DNA of 64,000 nucleotides from Tenacibaculum sp. AHE14PA (GCF_019278465.1 NZ_CP058983.1:2665501-2729500); one strand, 5' to 3'. Positions 16,432-26,018 are shown, numbered from the stretch's first letter. Numbers and translations: made by a program. Notes: generated by a model from the letters alone, not told the origin.

Positions 16432-16834
16432 AACTCTCCTTTTTGTCAATTATAACAAAGCCTTGACTTTTATAAAAGTCCACCGCATTTGGATCGGCTA
16501 ATAAAGTTAGTTTGTTTACTTTTAGGTTACGCGCTTTTGTAAAAGCGTGTAATAATAAATTTTTACCAATTCCTTTTCCAATAAATTCAGGAAGAATAAA
16601 CAGCATTTCTAGTTCAATTTTATTTTCTATGGGTTGGTTTAAAATGTAAAAGCCTGCAATTTTATCCTTTTGAAGAAATTTATAAACAAATACATCTTCA
16701 ATCATTTTAGATGTAACAGTTAAATCACTTCGCCAACTTTCTATTAATTCGTTAGAATAGCCCCAATGCGCTTTAGAGGTTAAAGCAATATTGGTTAATA
16801 AATTCCTATCGTTTATGGTGGCTTTTTGTATCAT
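16382..16834 (-). CDS. GNAT-family N-acetyltransferase
   Basis: A predicted acetyl-CoA-dependent acetyltransferase of 150 residues; the substrate is unknown. The family core is visible as LEMLFILPEFIGKGIGKNLL near 73-92, with the acetyl-CoA pyrophosphate loop GKGIGK, followed by ADPNAVDFYKSQGF. The gene converges with the small membrane-protein gene and overlaps its 3' end by 50 bp. A hairpin terminator for nhaC sits directly upstream, so it probably has its own promoter or depends on read-through. Confidence 0.85.
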   Translation of the reverse strand: MIQKATINDRNLLTNIALTSKAHWGYSNELIESWRSDLTVTSKMIEDVFVYKFLQKDKIAGFYILNQPIENKIELEMLFILPEFIGKGIGKNLLLHAFTKARNLKVNKLTLLADPNAVDFYKSQGFVIIDKKESSIPNRFLPIMQKDLIA

Positions 16835-16836
16835 AT

Positions 16837-16873
16837 AAAAAAAATTCCGTCATTCTGAACAAAGTGACGGAAT
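16837..16873 (-). terminator. minus-strand terminator after nhaC, built from a repeat-like hairpin
   Basis: Stem ATTCCGTCA/TGACGGAAT (16844-16852 with 16865-16873) has a 12-nt loop, and on the minus strand eight T follow. The GTCATTCTGAAC-type arm resembles dispersed intergenic repeats common in flavobacteria. Confidence 0.75.
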
Positions 16874-16937
16874 CTATAAAATATAGTTTTTTGATTGTAA
16901 GATTACTTCGGAATAAAAATTCTTCGTAATAACGTAT

Positions 16938-18404
16938 TTATTTTTTAGCGATTTGTCTGATTTTAATTCTAAAAGCAGCAAACAACAACGTCATAAACGG
17001 ACTTAAGTAATTAAATATGGCGTATAAAGCATACTCGCCAACACCAACACCTAAAACACCAGCTTGGTAAGCACCACAGGTGTTCCACGGAATTAATACC
17101 GAAGTTACGGTTCCTGAATCTTCTAAGGTTCTACTTAAATTCTCAGGCGCTAAACCTTTGTCTTCATAAGCTTGTTTAAACATTTTACCAGGAATTACTA
17201 TCGCTAAATATTGATCTGAAGCAATAATATTTAACCCTAAACAGCTAATAACGGTACTTGCAAATAATCCGAATACAGAAGTTGCTATTGCTAATAATTC
17301 TTTTGTAAGTTTTGCTAAGGCACCAATAGCATCCATAACTCCACCAAAAACCATAGCACATATAATCAATAAGATGGTCCATAGCATTCCAACAACACCA
17401 CCTGCGCTAAATAATTCGGTTAACTTTTCATTATCCGTTTGTACTTGAGTATCTGTTATAACAGCATTTAAAACGGATTGATATCTAGATTCAGATAAAG
17501 CATCTAACACATCACCTTGAAAAATAAAAGCAAAAACAGCAGCTAAAACAACTCCAGTACCTAAGGCAACTAATGGTTTTGTTTTTAATAAAATCATGGC
17601 AATAACTACTGCTGGAACAATAAATAATACCGGTGAAATATGAAACGTATTTTTAATACTCGCTAATAAATTACTTATATCTGTACTTCCTGTAGTATCA
17701 ATTGTTGCACTTAATATAGCAAAAACAATAAGTGTAATTGTAATTGTTGGCACTGTGGTATATGCCATATATTTAATATGTGTAAATAAATCGGTGCCAG
17801 CCATAGCAGGAGCTAAATTTGTAGTGTCAGAAAGAGGCGACATTTTATCGCCAAAATAAGCTCCAGAAATTACAGCACCAGCAATCATTCCTGTCGGAAT
17901 TCCTAATGCACTACCAATTCCTACCAATGCAATACCTACCGTTGCTGAGGTGGTCCAAGAACTTCCTGTAGCTACCGATATAATTGCTGCAATTATTACC
18001 GATGCAGGTAAAAATATTTCAGGACTTAATACTTGTAATCCGTAATATACCATGGCAGGTATAATTCCACTTACCAACCAAGTTCCTGCTAAAGCTCCAA
18101 CTAAAAACAAAATCATAATAGGAACGAAAACACTTTTCCAGTTTTCTAAAACTTCAGAAACCATTTTTTTAAGTGATACTTTATTGTAAAACCCAACACC
18201 AGCAGCAACTAAGCCTCCTATTAATAAAATATATTGATTAGAATAATCTCCTAACCAAGCGCCGTCTGCATAAAAAATATTATACGCCAATAAACTCATT
18301 AAAATGATTACAGGAATTAAAGCTTCCCAAATATTTAATTCTTTATTATCAATAATTTTTTGGCTATCTATATTAATTTCAGATAAGTTTTTATCGTCTT
18401 GCAT
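16938..18404 (-). CDS. nhaC: Na+/H+ antiporter, NhaC family
   Basis: An inner-membrane antiporter that extrudes Na+ in exchange for protons, fitting a marine organism. It has 488 residues with about eleven to twelve hydrophobic segments after a polar 24-residue N-terminus. Diagnostic stretches are ATGSSWTTSATVGIALVGIG and GAYFGDKMSPLSDTTNLAPA, the latter typical of the NhaC family. It is divergent from the YdjM-like gene, with 80 bp between the starts, and ends at a hairpin terminator. Confidence 0.93.
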   Translation of the reverse strand: MQDDKNLSEINIDSQKIIDNKELNIWEALIPVIILMSLLAYNIFYADGAWLGDYSNQYILLIGGLVAAGVGFYNKVSLKKMVSEVLENWKSVFVPIMILFLVGALAGTWLVSGIIPAMVYYGLQVLSPEIFLPASVIIAAIISVATGSSWTTSATVGIALVGIGSALGIPTGMIAGAVISGAYFGDKMSPLSDTTNLAPAMAGTDLFTHIKYMAYTTVPTITITLIVFAILSATIDTTGSTDISNLLASIKNTFHISPVLFIVPAVVIAMILLKTKPLVALGTGVVLAAVFAFIFQGDVLDALSESRYQSVLNAVITDTQVQTDNEKLTELFSAGGVVGMLWTILLIICAMVFGGVMDAIGALAKLTKELLAIATSVFGLFASTVISCLGLNIIASDQYLAIVIPGKMFKQAYEDKGLAPENLSRTLEDSGTVTSVLIPWNTCGAYQAGVLGVGVGEYALYAIFNYLSPFMTLLFAAFRIKIRQIAKK

Positions 18405-18471
18405 TGTATCTTTTTTTTCGGTTTGTAATGTTACGATTTTGTATAGAATTATACAAGTAGAATTCGTTTAC

Positions 18472-18479
18472 TACATTTG
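18472..18479 (+). promoter_or_regulatory. -7 element very close to the YdjM-like start codon
   Basis: TACATTTG fits TAnnTTTG and, as at the porin gene, lies exactly five bases before the ATG (18485). The predicted transcript is leaderless or nearly so. No good -33 box is seen. Confidence 0.5.
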
Positions 18480-18484
18480 CTTTT

Positions 18485-19507
18485 ATGGATTCATTAACTC
18501 AAATTGTTTTAGGTGCTGCTTGTGGCGAATTAGTGCTTGGTAAAAAGATTGGAAATAAAGCATTGTTATTCGGAGCCATTGGTGGTACAATCCCCGATTT
18601 AGATGTGTTTATTGGCGGATGGTTGTATAGTAATGAAATTGATGCGATGGCTTTTCACCGAGGGTTTATGCATTCCATTTTATTTGCTGTGTTTAGTTCT
18701 TTTCTCTTCGGATGGATCACTTTTAAATTATACAATAAAGGTAAACGTAGCGAGACAACGACATTAAAAAATTGGATTTGGCTTTATTTTTTAGCAATTT
18801 TCACGCATCCTCTTTTAGATAGTTTTACACCTTACGGTACACAATTGTTTTTACCTTTTTCTGATTATAGAGTTGCATTTAATAATATTTCGGTGGTAGA
18901 TCCTTTATACACATTGCCGTTTTTAATATGTTTAGTTGTTGCGATGTTTTATAATCGAAAAAGAACAAGAAGAGCAGCCTGGGTAAAAACAGGTGTTTAT
19001 ATTAGTTCGGCTTATATGTTATTTACTTTAGGGAATAAGATTTATATAAATAGGGTGTTTAAAAAATCATTTGATGAAGCAGGTATTTCTTATAGCAGAT
19101 TTTCTACACAACCAACAATATTTAATAATGTTTTGTGGTACGGAGTTGCAGAAACAGAGAAGAATTATAAAATAGGATTCTATTCTTTATTAGACACCAA
19201 AGTAAAAGTAGACACAATGCTAACGATTCCTAAAAACAGAAAATTGTTAGATGTAAATCATCCAGATATAAAAACCCTAACTTGGTTTAGTAATGGTTAT
19301 TACAATTTAGTGCCAATAGATTCTTCAGAAAACGTACAATATTTAGATTTACGCTATCCGTTATTAAATCCTAAAGACTTTACAACATCAGTATTTAAGT
19401 TTGAATTAAAAAAAGATGGAAATCGCTGGGATATGGTTCCGTTTTCAGGAAATCCACCTTCTAAAAAAGACTTAAACGAGTTTTTAAAACGATTTAAGGG
19501 AATTTAA
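18485..19507 (+). CDS. membrane-bound metal-dependent hydrolase, YdjM-like
   Basis: An inner-membrane protein of the YdjM/YfhO-type metal-dependent hydrolase family, 340 residues. Family motifs are PDLD near residue 37, HRGFMHS near 58-64 and THPLLDSF in the fourth helix, which supply metal-binding His and Asp residues. Four to five membrane helices occupy the first 180 residues, followed by a soluble C-terminal domain. The substrate is not established. The stop codon overlaps the convergent MarC gene by 4 bp. Confidence 0.85.
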   Translation: MDSLTQIVLGAACGELVLGKKIGNKALLFGAIGGTIPDLDVFIGGWLYSNEIDAMAFHRGFMHSILFAVFSSFLFGWITFKLYNKGKRSETTTLKNWIWLYFLAIFTHPLLDSFTPYGTQLFLPFSDYRVAFNNISVVDPLYTLPFLICLVVAMFYNRKRTRRAAWVKTGVYISSAYMLFTLGNKIYINRVFKKSFDEAGISYSRFSTQPTIFNNVLWYGVAETEKNYKIGFYSLLDTKVKVDTMLTIPKNRKLLDVNHPDIKTLTWFSNGYYNLVPIDSSENVQYLDLRYPLLNPKDFTTSVFKFELKKDGNRWDMVPFSGNPPSKKDLNEFLKRFKGI

Positions 19508-20142
19508 AGCGCTCTAAAAATATCTAATAATATTGGTTTTAATCCGCTAAAGAAAAATTCTACAGCAATAACCATAACAATTAATCCCATTAAACGCATC
19601 ATTACATTAATACCTGTTTGACCAAGTATTTTAATGATTTTAGAAGAACTGTATAATATAAAATAGGTTAGTAAAATAACAGTAAAAGCAGCGAAGATTA
19701 ACGCTATTTTCATTTCAAAAGTATGAGCATCTTCCATCATCACAATTGCATTTGTTAATGCCCCAGGACCACAAATCATAGGTATAGCAAGGGGTGTTAC
19801 AGAAATATCATCTACATAGGTTTTTATTTCAGACTCTTTTAATTTCACTTTTCCTAAACGAGCTTGTAGCATATCCATTCCCATTAAAAAGAAAATTACA
19901 CCACCAACAACTCTAAAACTATTTACTGAAATACCAAAAAAGTTAAATAAAACCTGACCCGAAAAGGCAAAAATCACAATTGTTATAAAACTAACAACAG
20001 CTGCTTTTTGAGCAGTTTTTGTTCTATGGCTCTGATCTAAATCAGCAGTCATAGTCATAAAAATAGGCATGGTTCCAAAAGGATTTATCAACGTAAAAAA
20101 AGACGTAAATGATAAAATACCAAAAGCGATTACTTCATTCAT
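19504..20142 (-). CDS. MarC-family integral membrane protein
   Basis: A six-helix inner-membrane protein of 212 residues. The opening FGILSFTSFFTLINPFGTMPIF and the central TPLAIPMICGPGALTNAIV are hallmark blocks of the MarC/UPF0056 family. The function is uncertain; the once-proposed multidrug-resistance role was not upheld and amino-acid transport has been suggested for some members. The upstream 212-bp gap to the divergent lrp gene contains a 12-bp palindrome, ATAACATGTTAT, at 20200-20211. Confidence 0.9.
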   Translation of the reverse strand: MNEVIAFGILSFTSFFTLINPFGTMPIFMTMTADLDQSHRTKTAQKAAVVSFITIVIFAFSGQVLFNFFGISVNSFRVVGGVIFFLMGMDMLQARLGKVKLKESEIKTYVDDISVTPLAIPMICGPGALTNAIVMMEDAHTFEMKIALIFAAFTVILLTYFILYSSSKIIKILGQTGINVMMRLMGLIVMVIAVEFFFSGLKPILLDIFRAL

Positions 20143-20354
20143 AATTAAAAATAGTGTGTAAATTTTCTTTAGGTTATGAGCTTTATCATTTTAAAATTCA
20201 TAACATGTTATTTAAATTGCAAAACACTCGTTTTTTTGTTTTTAAAGAAAGATAAAAGTTGAATTATAGATTATTTTACTATAAAATATGGTTATATTAG
20301 TTTTTAAAATTAAATTTATATAGTTATTCTTTAAAATACCAATATATTATTCAG

Positions 20355-20813
20355 ATGAAATTAGACGCAATAGATAAAAAACTTTTAGTTTTACTTCAAA
20401 AAGACAGTAAACAGACTACAAAACAGCTGTCTTTGTTCTTAGGTTTGTCGGTTACGGCTGTTTATGAACGCATAAAAAAGTTAGAAAGAGAAGGGGTAAT
20501 TACACAATACGTAGCAATAGTAGATAAAGAAAAAATCGAGAAATCGTTTTTAGCGTTCTGTCACTTAAAGTTAGAGAAGCATGCAAAAGAAAATATTATT
20601 GTTTTTGAAAAGGAAATCACCAAATTAGAAGAAGTAACTGAGTGTTTTCACGTGAGTGGTAATTACGATTATATCTTAAAAATATATGTAAAAGATATGA
20701 ACGAATATCGCGATTTTATGGTTAATAAATTAACCGCATTAAAACATATAGAGAGTACTTATAGTACTTTTGCTATAGGTAAAGTTAAGAGCTCTAAAGC
20801 AATAATTTTATAA
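20355..20813 (+). CDS. Lrp/AsnC-family transcriptional regulator
   Basis: A DNA-binding regulator of 152 residues. The N-terminal winged helix-turn-helix (about 4-55) has LDAIDKKLLVLLQKDSKQT followed by LGLSVTAVYERIKKLEREGVI. The C-terminal RAM/effector domain (about 65-145) has TECFHVSGNYDYILKIYVKD. The effector is probably an amino acid. Targets are unknown. The divergent neighbour marC is a candidate, since the gap between the two holds a 12-bp palindrome. Confidence 0.92.
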   Translation: MKLDAIDKKLLVLLQKDSKQTTKQLSLFLGLSVTAVYERIKKLEREGVITQYVAIVDKEKIEKSFLAFCHLKLEKHAKENIIVFEKEITKLEEVTECFHVSGNYDYILKIYVKDMNEYRDFMVNKLTALKHIESTYSTFAIGKVKSSKAIIL

Positions 20814-20844
20814 AAAAAAAGAGCAATTAATTGCTCTTTTTTTT
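20812..20844. terminator. bidirectional terminator after the Lrp-like gene
   Basis: GAGCAATTAATTGCTC (20821-20836) is a perfect palindrome flanked by eight or more A on the left and eight T on the right, so it can end transcription on both strands. It separates two convergent genes. Confidence 0.9.
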
Positions 20845-20868
20845 ATAAAATCACTCTACTATTAATTC

Positions 20869-22896
20869 TTATTTTTTAATTAAAACGATTTTTTCGGTTT
20901 GTTTACTTACTAAATCTTTATAAAAGCGTTGTAAACTGTTATAATGTTCAGGAGTAATTATGTTTGAATTAATTTGCATAATAGATGAAAGTTTAATTTT
21001 GTTTTGTTGAATAGTAATTTGAAACTTAAATATTCCTAAATTATCTGGCAGACCTATTGCTATATTTTCTGGATAAGATTCAATTGAATATGTTTGAGGT
21101 ATTGTAATTGAAACAGAAAAATTATCTTGCCAAGGCATAATATAATCTACAGGAAAATTTCTTTCTTTAGATTTAAAAGGATTATTAGTTGTAGCTAAGA
21201 AAAACATCGGGTGAAAATATAATTTACCGTTTATATTTTCAATAAAATCTTCACTGGTAAACTTAAAACTTCTAATTACAGGTTTAAGTAATTTTTTTTC
21301 ATTTAACAACTTATAATCGTTAATTTCAATAGAGTACTTTTCTTCAAGAGAAGCTTTAACTTCAGATTCTTTTTTCTGACTATTTTTTTTCCTAAAATAC
21401 ATTGCTGAATGACCTGATAATGTTTTTCTCATCATTCCATTAACCTCTCCTAAATTATTGATTTTTATGTGTAATATATTATTTTCTTTCGAAAAATAAC
21501 GAGGTGTTAGACTAACTTCCTTTGAACTTCCATCTTTAAAAACTTCTCTACCAAGCCAATTTAGAGCTCTATGTGGTAATGTATTTGGCATAGAGTATGT
21601 TTCTGTTGCATCTAGTAAAATAAACTTTCCGTCATTGAAATTAACTTTAGAAATGACATAGTTTAAGCCTTCTATTGTTGGGAATAATGGAATTCCGTTG
21701 TTTTTACTACTTATCAATACAGGGTTTGCATTTAGATTTGCACTACGTAGCATTGCGGTTAGCATTAGGTTTATATCTGCTGTATTTCCTACGCCTTCTT
21801 TAAATGCTTTTTTTACACCTAAATCCGTGTATTTACCATAATAACCATTCCATTTTACCTTAGCTTTTACGAACTGTAATATTTTAAAAGTTTTGTCTAA
21901 ATCGTTTTTTGCAATACTAATTAAATTAGTTAATTCATCATTATAATAATTGTTTTTTTCAAGTTCACCACCAAAAGAAGGTGATTTATATATTGTTTTA
22001 CAAACAGTTTCCCAGTTAGTTGAGTAGTTTTTATGTAACGATTGAGGGAATTTTGTGCCTGAAAGTTCATATTGAATTCCTCCTCTGTAATTTGCTATAT
22101 TGTAAATATGTGACTCATTACCTTTTAAAGCAGGTATGTTTTGATCAATAAATGTAGAGCTATGTATTGTATAATTTACTTGATTATTATTCACATTACT
22201 TTGGATTGTAGATCCAAATTTGCGACCAGTATTTGAAGATGTTCTCGTTCGAGTTGTCCAACTAGCTCGACCAGGCTTATTCGTTTGTTTTACAGGAACA
22301 TTATAATACCCCTTTGCTTTAGAGTTAAAAGTGAAATATTCAGGTATTTCTATTTGGTAATCAAGCTTTTTCACAGGGATTTCATATTGAAAATTTATTT
22401 TTTCTATACCCCAATACGGTGAAGTTAAAGTATATTTTATATCCAAAACACTTCCTTTATTTATATTAGGTAATGTTATTTTTTTTTGAGACCTATATTT
22501 ACTTAATTCATCATCGAAAATATTTTTTTTCGATAATTTTTGCTTAAGAATTTTTCCGTTTTCAAGATTAAAAGTATAAGCTTTAATTGAATTTATTTTT
22601 TCATGATCACCAGACTTAGGCTTGTAATACGTCATTTTTTTTGTAGCATATTCATAACCTTTAGTAGAATATATTTTTATTCTTTCGTGATATTCAGTTA
22701 CTACCAAAAAACCTCTAGATTTATCGTAAATAAAGTGAGTTTTCCTTTTCTTTAATAAATAAGCTGCATCTGCAGTAGAATCTAAAGGATGAAATTTTTC
22801 TTTTAATTCTTCTTTAAAAACTTCTCCAAATTTTATTTCTTGGGCTGTAGTTAATAATGAAAATGTTACGGCAATAAATAGTAATAGTTTCTTCAT
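20869..22896 (-). CDS. exported DUF3857/transglutaminase-like protein, catalytic Cys lost
   Basis: A secreted or periplasmic protein of 675 residues. The start at 22896 gives the signal peptide MKKLLLFIAVTFSLLTTAQ and a 13-bp gap from the upstream paralogue. The N-terminal half is DUF3857-like (IKAYTFNLENGKILKQKL, then DIKYTLTSPYWG). The middle is transglutaminase-like. At the catalytic position the sequence is GNTADINLMLTAML, with Thr at about residue 372 where an active family member has Cys, so it is probably not a cysteine enzyme. The C-terminus is beta-rich. It is the last gene of a three-gene minus-strand group and ends at a bidirectional terminator. Confidence 0.82.
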   Translation of the reverse strand: MKKLLLFIAVTFSLLTTAQEIKFGEVFKEELKEKFHPLDSTADAAYLLKKRKTHFIYDKSRGFLVVTEYHERIKIYSTKGYEYATKKMTYYKPKSGDHEKINSIKAYTFNLENGKILKQKLSKKNIFDDELSKYRSQKKITLPNINKGSVLDIKYTLTSPYWGIEKINFQYEIPVKKLDYQIEIPEYFTFNSKAKGYYNVPVKQTNKPGRASWTTRTRTSSNTGRKFGSTIQSNVNNNQVNYTIHSSTFIDQNIPALKGNESHIYNIANYRGGIQYELSGTKFPQSLHKNYSTNWETVCKTIYKSPSFGGELEKNNYYNDELTNLISIAKNDLDKTFKILQFVKAKVKWNGYYGKYTDLGVKKAFKEGVGNTADINLMLTAMLRSANLNANPVLISSKNNGIPLFPTIEGLNYVISKVNFNDGKFILLDATETYSMPNTLPHRALNWLGREVFKDGSSKEVSLTPRYFSKENNILHIKINNLGEVNGMMRKTLSGHSAMYFRKKNSQKKESEVKASLEEKYSIEINDYKLLNEKKLLKPVIRSFKFTSEDFIENINGKLYFHPMFFLATTNNPFKSKERNFPVDYIMPWQDNFSVSITIPQTYSIESYPENIAIGLPDNLGIFKFQITIQQNKIKLSSIMQINSNIITPEHYNSLQRFYKDLVSKQTEKIVLIKK

Positions 22897-22909
22897 TTTT
22901 TTATAATAA

Positions 22910-24823
22910 TTATAGTTTAGTAAGTTCAGTTCTAATATTATCATATTTAGCAACTGTTTTTCTGAATTTTCGATAAAATTTATAATCCTCTTTAGGATGT
23001 TTTCCTTCTTTTAAAGAAAACTCTCTGTTGTATTTAAAAGAGGTATCACTAATTTTTTCAAAGGTTACTTTATAGGTTCCAAATTTATTTTCAATACTTT
23101 TATCTAAAGGTAAATTCGCGATCGAATATTCTTCAGGTGTCTTAAATATAAATTCATCTTTATCTGTAAATCCTCTTACGATATACAATTCTCGTTGTCT
23201 TTTTCGATATCTTTTAGGAATAAAAGTAGATTTATTAAACACATTTAGTTTTAGTAAATAACTACTATCTCTTAGTGATGCATACTTTTCAATTTTTAGA
23301 GCTAAGTTTTCTGTAAATACTATTTTTTCTTTATCATTTTTATGAACGATATTTTCAATTGTTAAGTTGTTATTGTAGCCCCAAACATTCGATTTATAAT
23401 GTTTATAGAGTTCTTTTTGTGTATAATTTTCAATTTGATATTTATTATAATACTCTGTTCCATATGCTTCCCTGGTCAAAGCTGCAGTTATATTACCGTT
23501 GGCTAATAAATTAATAGTAGCTTCAGTTTTTTGAAGGTTATCGGTATTTGTATAAGCAGGAGTTCTTTTTATAATACCTCCTTCAGGGGTTATAACTAAA
23601 ACATCTCTATCATCAGTAAAATCGCCTAAAAAACCAAAAGGAATGGTTTGACTCGTGCATTCTAACCAGATATCATTGCCTTCATTCGGAATGTTTAATA
23701 TCATGTGGTTACCCTGAATAATGGTAAAGTCTTTATCTATATTTTTTTTGTTACCAGCATGAACAATTGTGTGGTAAGAGGTAATACCTACAGCATCTAA
23801 AAGAGCTTTAGTATAATTAGTTAGTCCTTTACAATCGCCATAACCCACAGCATCAACTTTATTTGCAGCTATTGGTTGCCAACCACCTATGTCAACCTGT
23901 ACACTAATGTAACGTGTTTTGTTTTGAACATATTGATAAATGATTTTAGCTTTTTCAATAGGTGTTTTTGCATTTTTCACTAAGTTTTTTGCTTTAGCGA
24001 CCGTAACTGGTGATAAATGATTTCGATTTGCAATCAATTTATTATGCATCCAACTTCCAAATTCTTTCCAGTCTTTAGCCTCTCCTTTAACTCCTTTTAA
24101 ACTAAATTTGTTTAGAGAAATAGAAAGATTAGGCGAAAAATGTTCGAAGTTAATGGTATGCGCTTCGTATTTTATTGCTTTTTGATTTGTTAAGGAATAA
24201 ACTAAGTTACTTTCATTTAAAGAGCTTTTGATAGGTAGATTTTTAAATTTTTTTTCTCTTTTTCTTAAAGGAATTTTTTCATGATTATTTAGTGTGTAAA
24301 TACTTTTTTCAATACTTAAATTATAATTCTCAATAGGGAACCAACGAGGAATAAATGCAGTTGATGAATTTTTATATTTAGATTCTAAAACAACAGTATA
24401 GGGATAAGAAGTTGGGGTGTATTCTAGATATTTTAATCTAGAATCAGAATACAAAGTGCCACCATTAATAGCACTTACATCTTTAAAATCATTTTTAGAA
24501 TATTTTTTAATTTTATCACCAAAAGCATCATATATAATTGCAGATAGTTTTATTATCCTTGTATCATCATTATAATACTTGTAAGCATCTATATGGGTTT
24601 TACCAAGTTTATTTAACACAGTAACTATTCTTTTTTGTGTAATAACCATTTCATCTACGGCTACAATATCAACAAGAATATCATTAAGTCTAATTACTGC
24701 GTTTGCATTTTCTGTTAATTCTTTAGATATAAAAAGGGAAGATAGATTGTCATTTTTCTGAGCAAATATATTCACACACAAAAGGAAAGCTATTAATAAA
24801 ATAGCTTGGGGTAATTTTTTCAT
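22910..24823 (-). CDS. exported DUF3857/transglutaminase-like protein, Cys retained
   Basis: A secreted or periplasmic protein of 637 residues. The ATG at 24823 gives the signal peptide MKKLPQAILLIAFLLCVNIFAQ; an in-frame start 12 codons upstream would spoil it. DUF3857-like N-terminal region: KIKKYSKNDFKDVSA, then YTPTSYPYTVVLESKY. The transglutaminase-like core keeps YGDCKGLTNYTKALL, with Cys at about residue 331, and GNHMILNIP with the His. The substrate is unknown; no bacterial partner is established. It is a paralogue of the gene directly downstream, which has lost the Cys. DUF4407 precedes it by 47 bp. Confidence 0.83.
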   Translation of the reverse strand: MKKLPQAILLIAFLLCVNIFAQKNDNLSSLFISKELTENANAVIRLNDILVDIVAVDEMVITQKRIVTVLNKLGKTHIDAYKYYNDDTRIIKLSAIIYDAFGDKIKKYSKNDFKDVSAINGGTLYSDSRLKYLEYTPTSYPYTVVLESKYKNSSTAFIPRWFPIENYNLSIEKSIYTLNNHEKIPLRKREKKFKNLPIKSSLNESNLVYSLTNQKAIKYEAHTINFEHFSPNLSISLNKFSLKGVKGEAKDWKEFGSWMHNKLIANRNHLSPVTVAKAKNLVKNAKTPIEKAKIIYQYVQNKTRYISVQVDIGGWQPIAANKVDAVGYGDCKGLTNYTKALLDAVGITSYHTIVHAGNKKNIDKDFTIIQGNHMILNIPNEGNDIWLECTSQTIPFGFLGDFTDDRDVLVITPEGGIIKRTPAYTNTDNLQKTEATINLLANGNITAALTREAYGTEYYNKYQIENYTQKELYKHYKSNVWGYNNNLTIENIVHKNDKEKIVFTENLALKIEKYASLRDSSYLLKLNVFNKSTFIPKRYRKRQRELYIVRGFTDKDEFIFKTPEEYSIANLPLDKSIENKFGTYKVTFEKISDTSFKYNREFSLKEGKHPKEDYKFYRKFRKTVAKYDNIRTELTKL

Positions 24824-24870
24824 AGAAGCAACTTTTTTCTTTTTTAACAAAAGAAGCAAAAAAAAGTTGA

Positions 24871-25971
24871 TTATAAAATTTTTTGTTCGTTTTTGTAAAA
24901 AGTATCAGCCTGAAGTTTCATGAGATTACGAGCCATTTTTTGCTTATAATTGTATAATTCTTCTTCCGTTTTTAAACCGGAATATACTTTATTGTTGATA
25001 TCAATGTCTGTTTTTAAAATAGCTTCTCGTTGCTGTACTTGTTGCTGAATCCACGTTTTTATAATTGATTCCTGGTTTTCGAGTTTATAATCATATTCTC
25101 CTTTAGAGCTGATGAGTTTCGAGAAAATAGGCGCCGTTTCAATAGCTAAGAATAACAAGAAAATAAAGAAAGATGGCAACAAAGGAAGTTTATTTAAGGC
25201 CTCTATACGTGCCATTAATCCGTCGAAATTAGAAATTATGGGTTGGGTTTTCGTTTCTGTTAATTTCTGATTTTCTTGTAAGTTTACAATCGCTAATTCT
25301 TTTGCTTTAATTTTTTCGTTATTACTTTCCTTTAATAATTGTAGCTCAGCTAAAGCAGCATCGTGTTTGGCTCGTTTTTCTTTGTATACAGGGCCTTTTC
25401 CTAAACGCTTCGTTCCTTTTGTGCCTTCAGCTTCTGCAATATATGTTTCGTAAAGAGAATTTGTTTCGCCTTCTTTTGCAAGAATTTCATTTTTTAAAAC
25501 TTCAATTTCTAAATTAATATTGTTTATTTCGGGTGTAAACTGTTGCGCAATTTGCGATTTATTAGCTAACGTCATTTGATTTTTCTCGGTAAGCAAAACT
25601 TGATTTATTTCTTTTTCGAAAATCTTTAATTCCAGAGGTTTTGAAATTACCACAGCAATAATAAAAGCTAAAAGCAAACGCGGAATTACCTGTGCTATTT
25701 CTTGACGTTTAGATTCTTTTTTTTTGAGGGTTGAAACAATAAAACGATCTAAATTAAAGATTAGCAACCCCCAAATGAATCCAAAAAAGATAGCGGAGTA
25801 TAAGTTGTCGAAAACTGTAAATAAAGCATAGCTACAAGCAATGGTTGCCATTAGCGCTGTAAAAAAAACAGTAGCACCAATACCTGCGTATTTGTTTTGT
25901 TCTCCGTTAGCGCAATCTTTAATTAATTGTAAATCTACTCCCGAACAAATAAGGAAAAACTGTTTTAACAT
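24871..25971 (-). CDS. DUF4407 membrane protein
   Basis: A membrane protein of 366 residues in the DUF4407 family. Helices lie near 30-52, 57-76 and 92-110, then a long charged coiled-coil-like region (about 120-250, with repeated Lys, Glu and Leu) and a further helix near 265-285, then a soluble tail. The opening FFLICSGVDLQLIKDC and IWGLLIFNLDRFIVS are typical of the family. The function is unknown. It heads a minus-strand group with two DUF3857 proteins and is separated from the upstream M56 gene by a terminator. Confidence 0.85.
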   Translation of the reverse strand: MLKQFFLICSGVDLQLIKDCANGEQNKYAGIGATVFFTALMATIACSYALFTVFDNLYSAIFFGFIWGLLIFNLDRFIVSTLKKKESKRQEIAQVIPRLLLAFIIAVVISKPLELKIFEKEINQVLLTEKNQMTLANKSQIAQQFTPEINNINLEIEVLKNEILAKEGETNSLYETYIAEAEGTKGTKRLGKGPVYKEKRAKHDAALAELQLLKESNNEKIKAKELAIVNLQENQKLTETKTQPIISNFDGLMARIEALNKLPLLPSFFIFLLFLAIETAPIFSKLISSKGEYDYKLENQESIIKTWIQQQVQQREAILKTDIDINNKVYSGLKTEEELYNYKQKMARNLMKLQADTFYKNEQKIL

Positions 25972-26018
25972 AAAAATAAGTGTATACTATAAGAACGATA
26001 CTTTCAAAGAAATGTTAC

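Noticed and set aside
20200-20211. ATAACATGTTAT palindrome as a confirmed Lrp operator.
   Set aside because: It is only 12 bp and AT-rich, so it could be chance; noted in the marC and lrp entries but not called.
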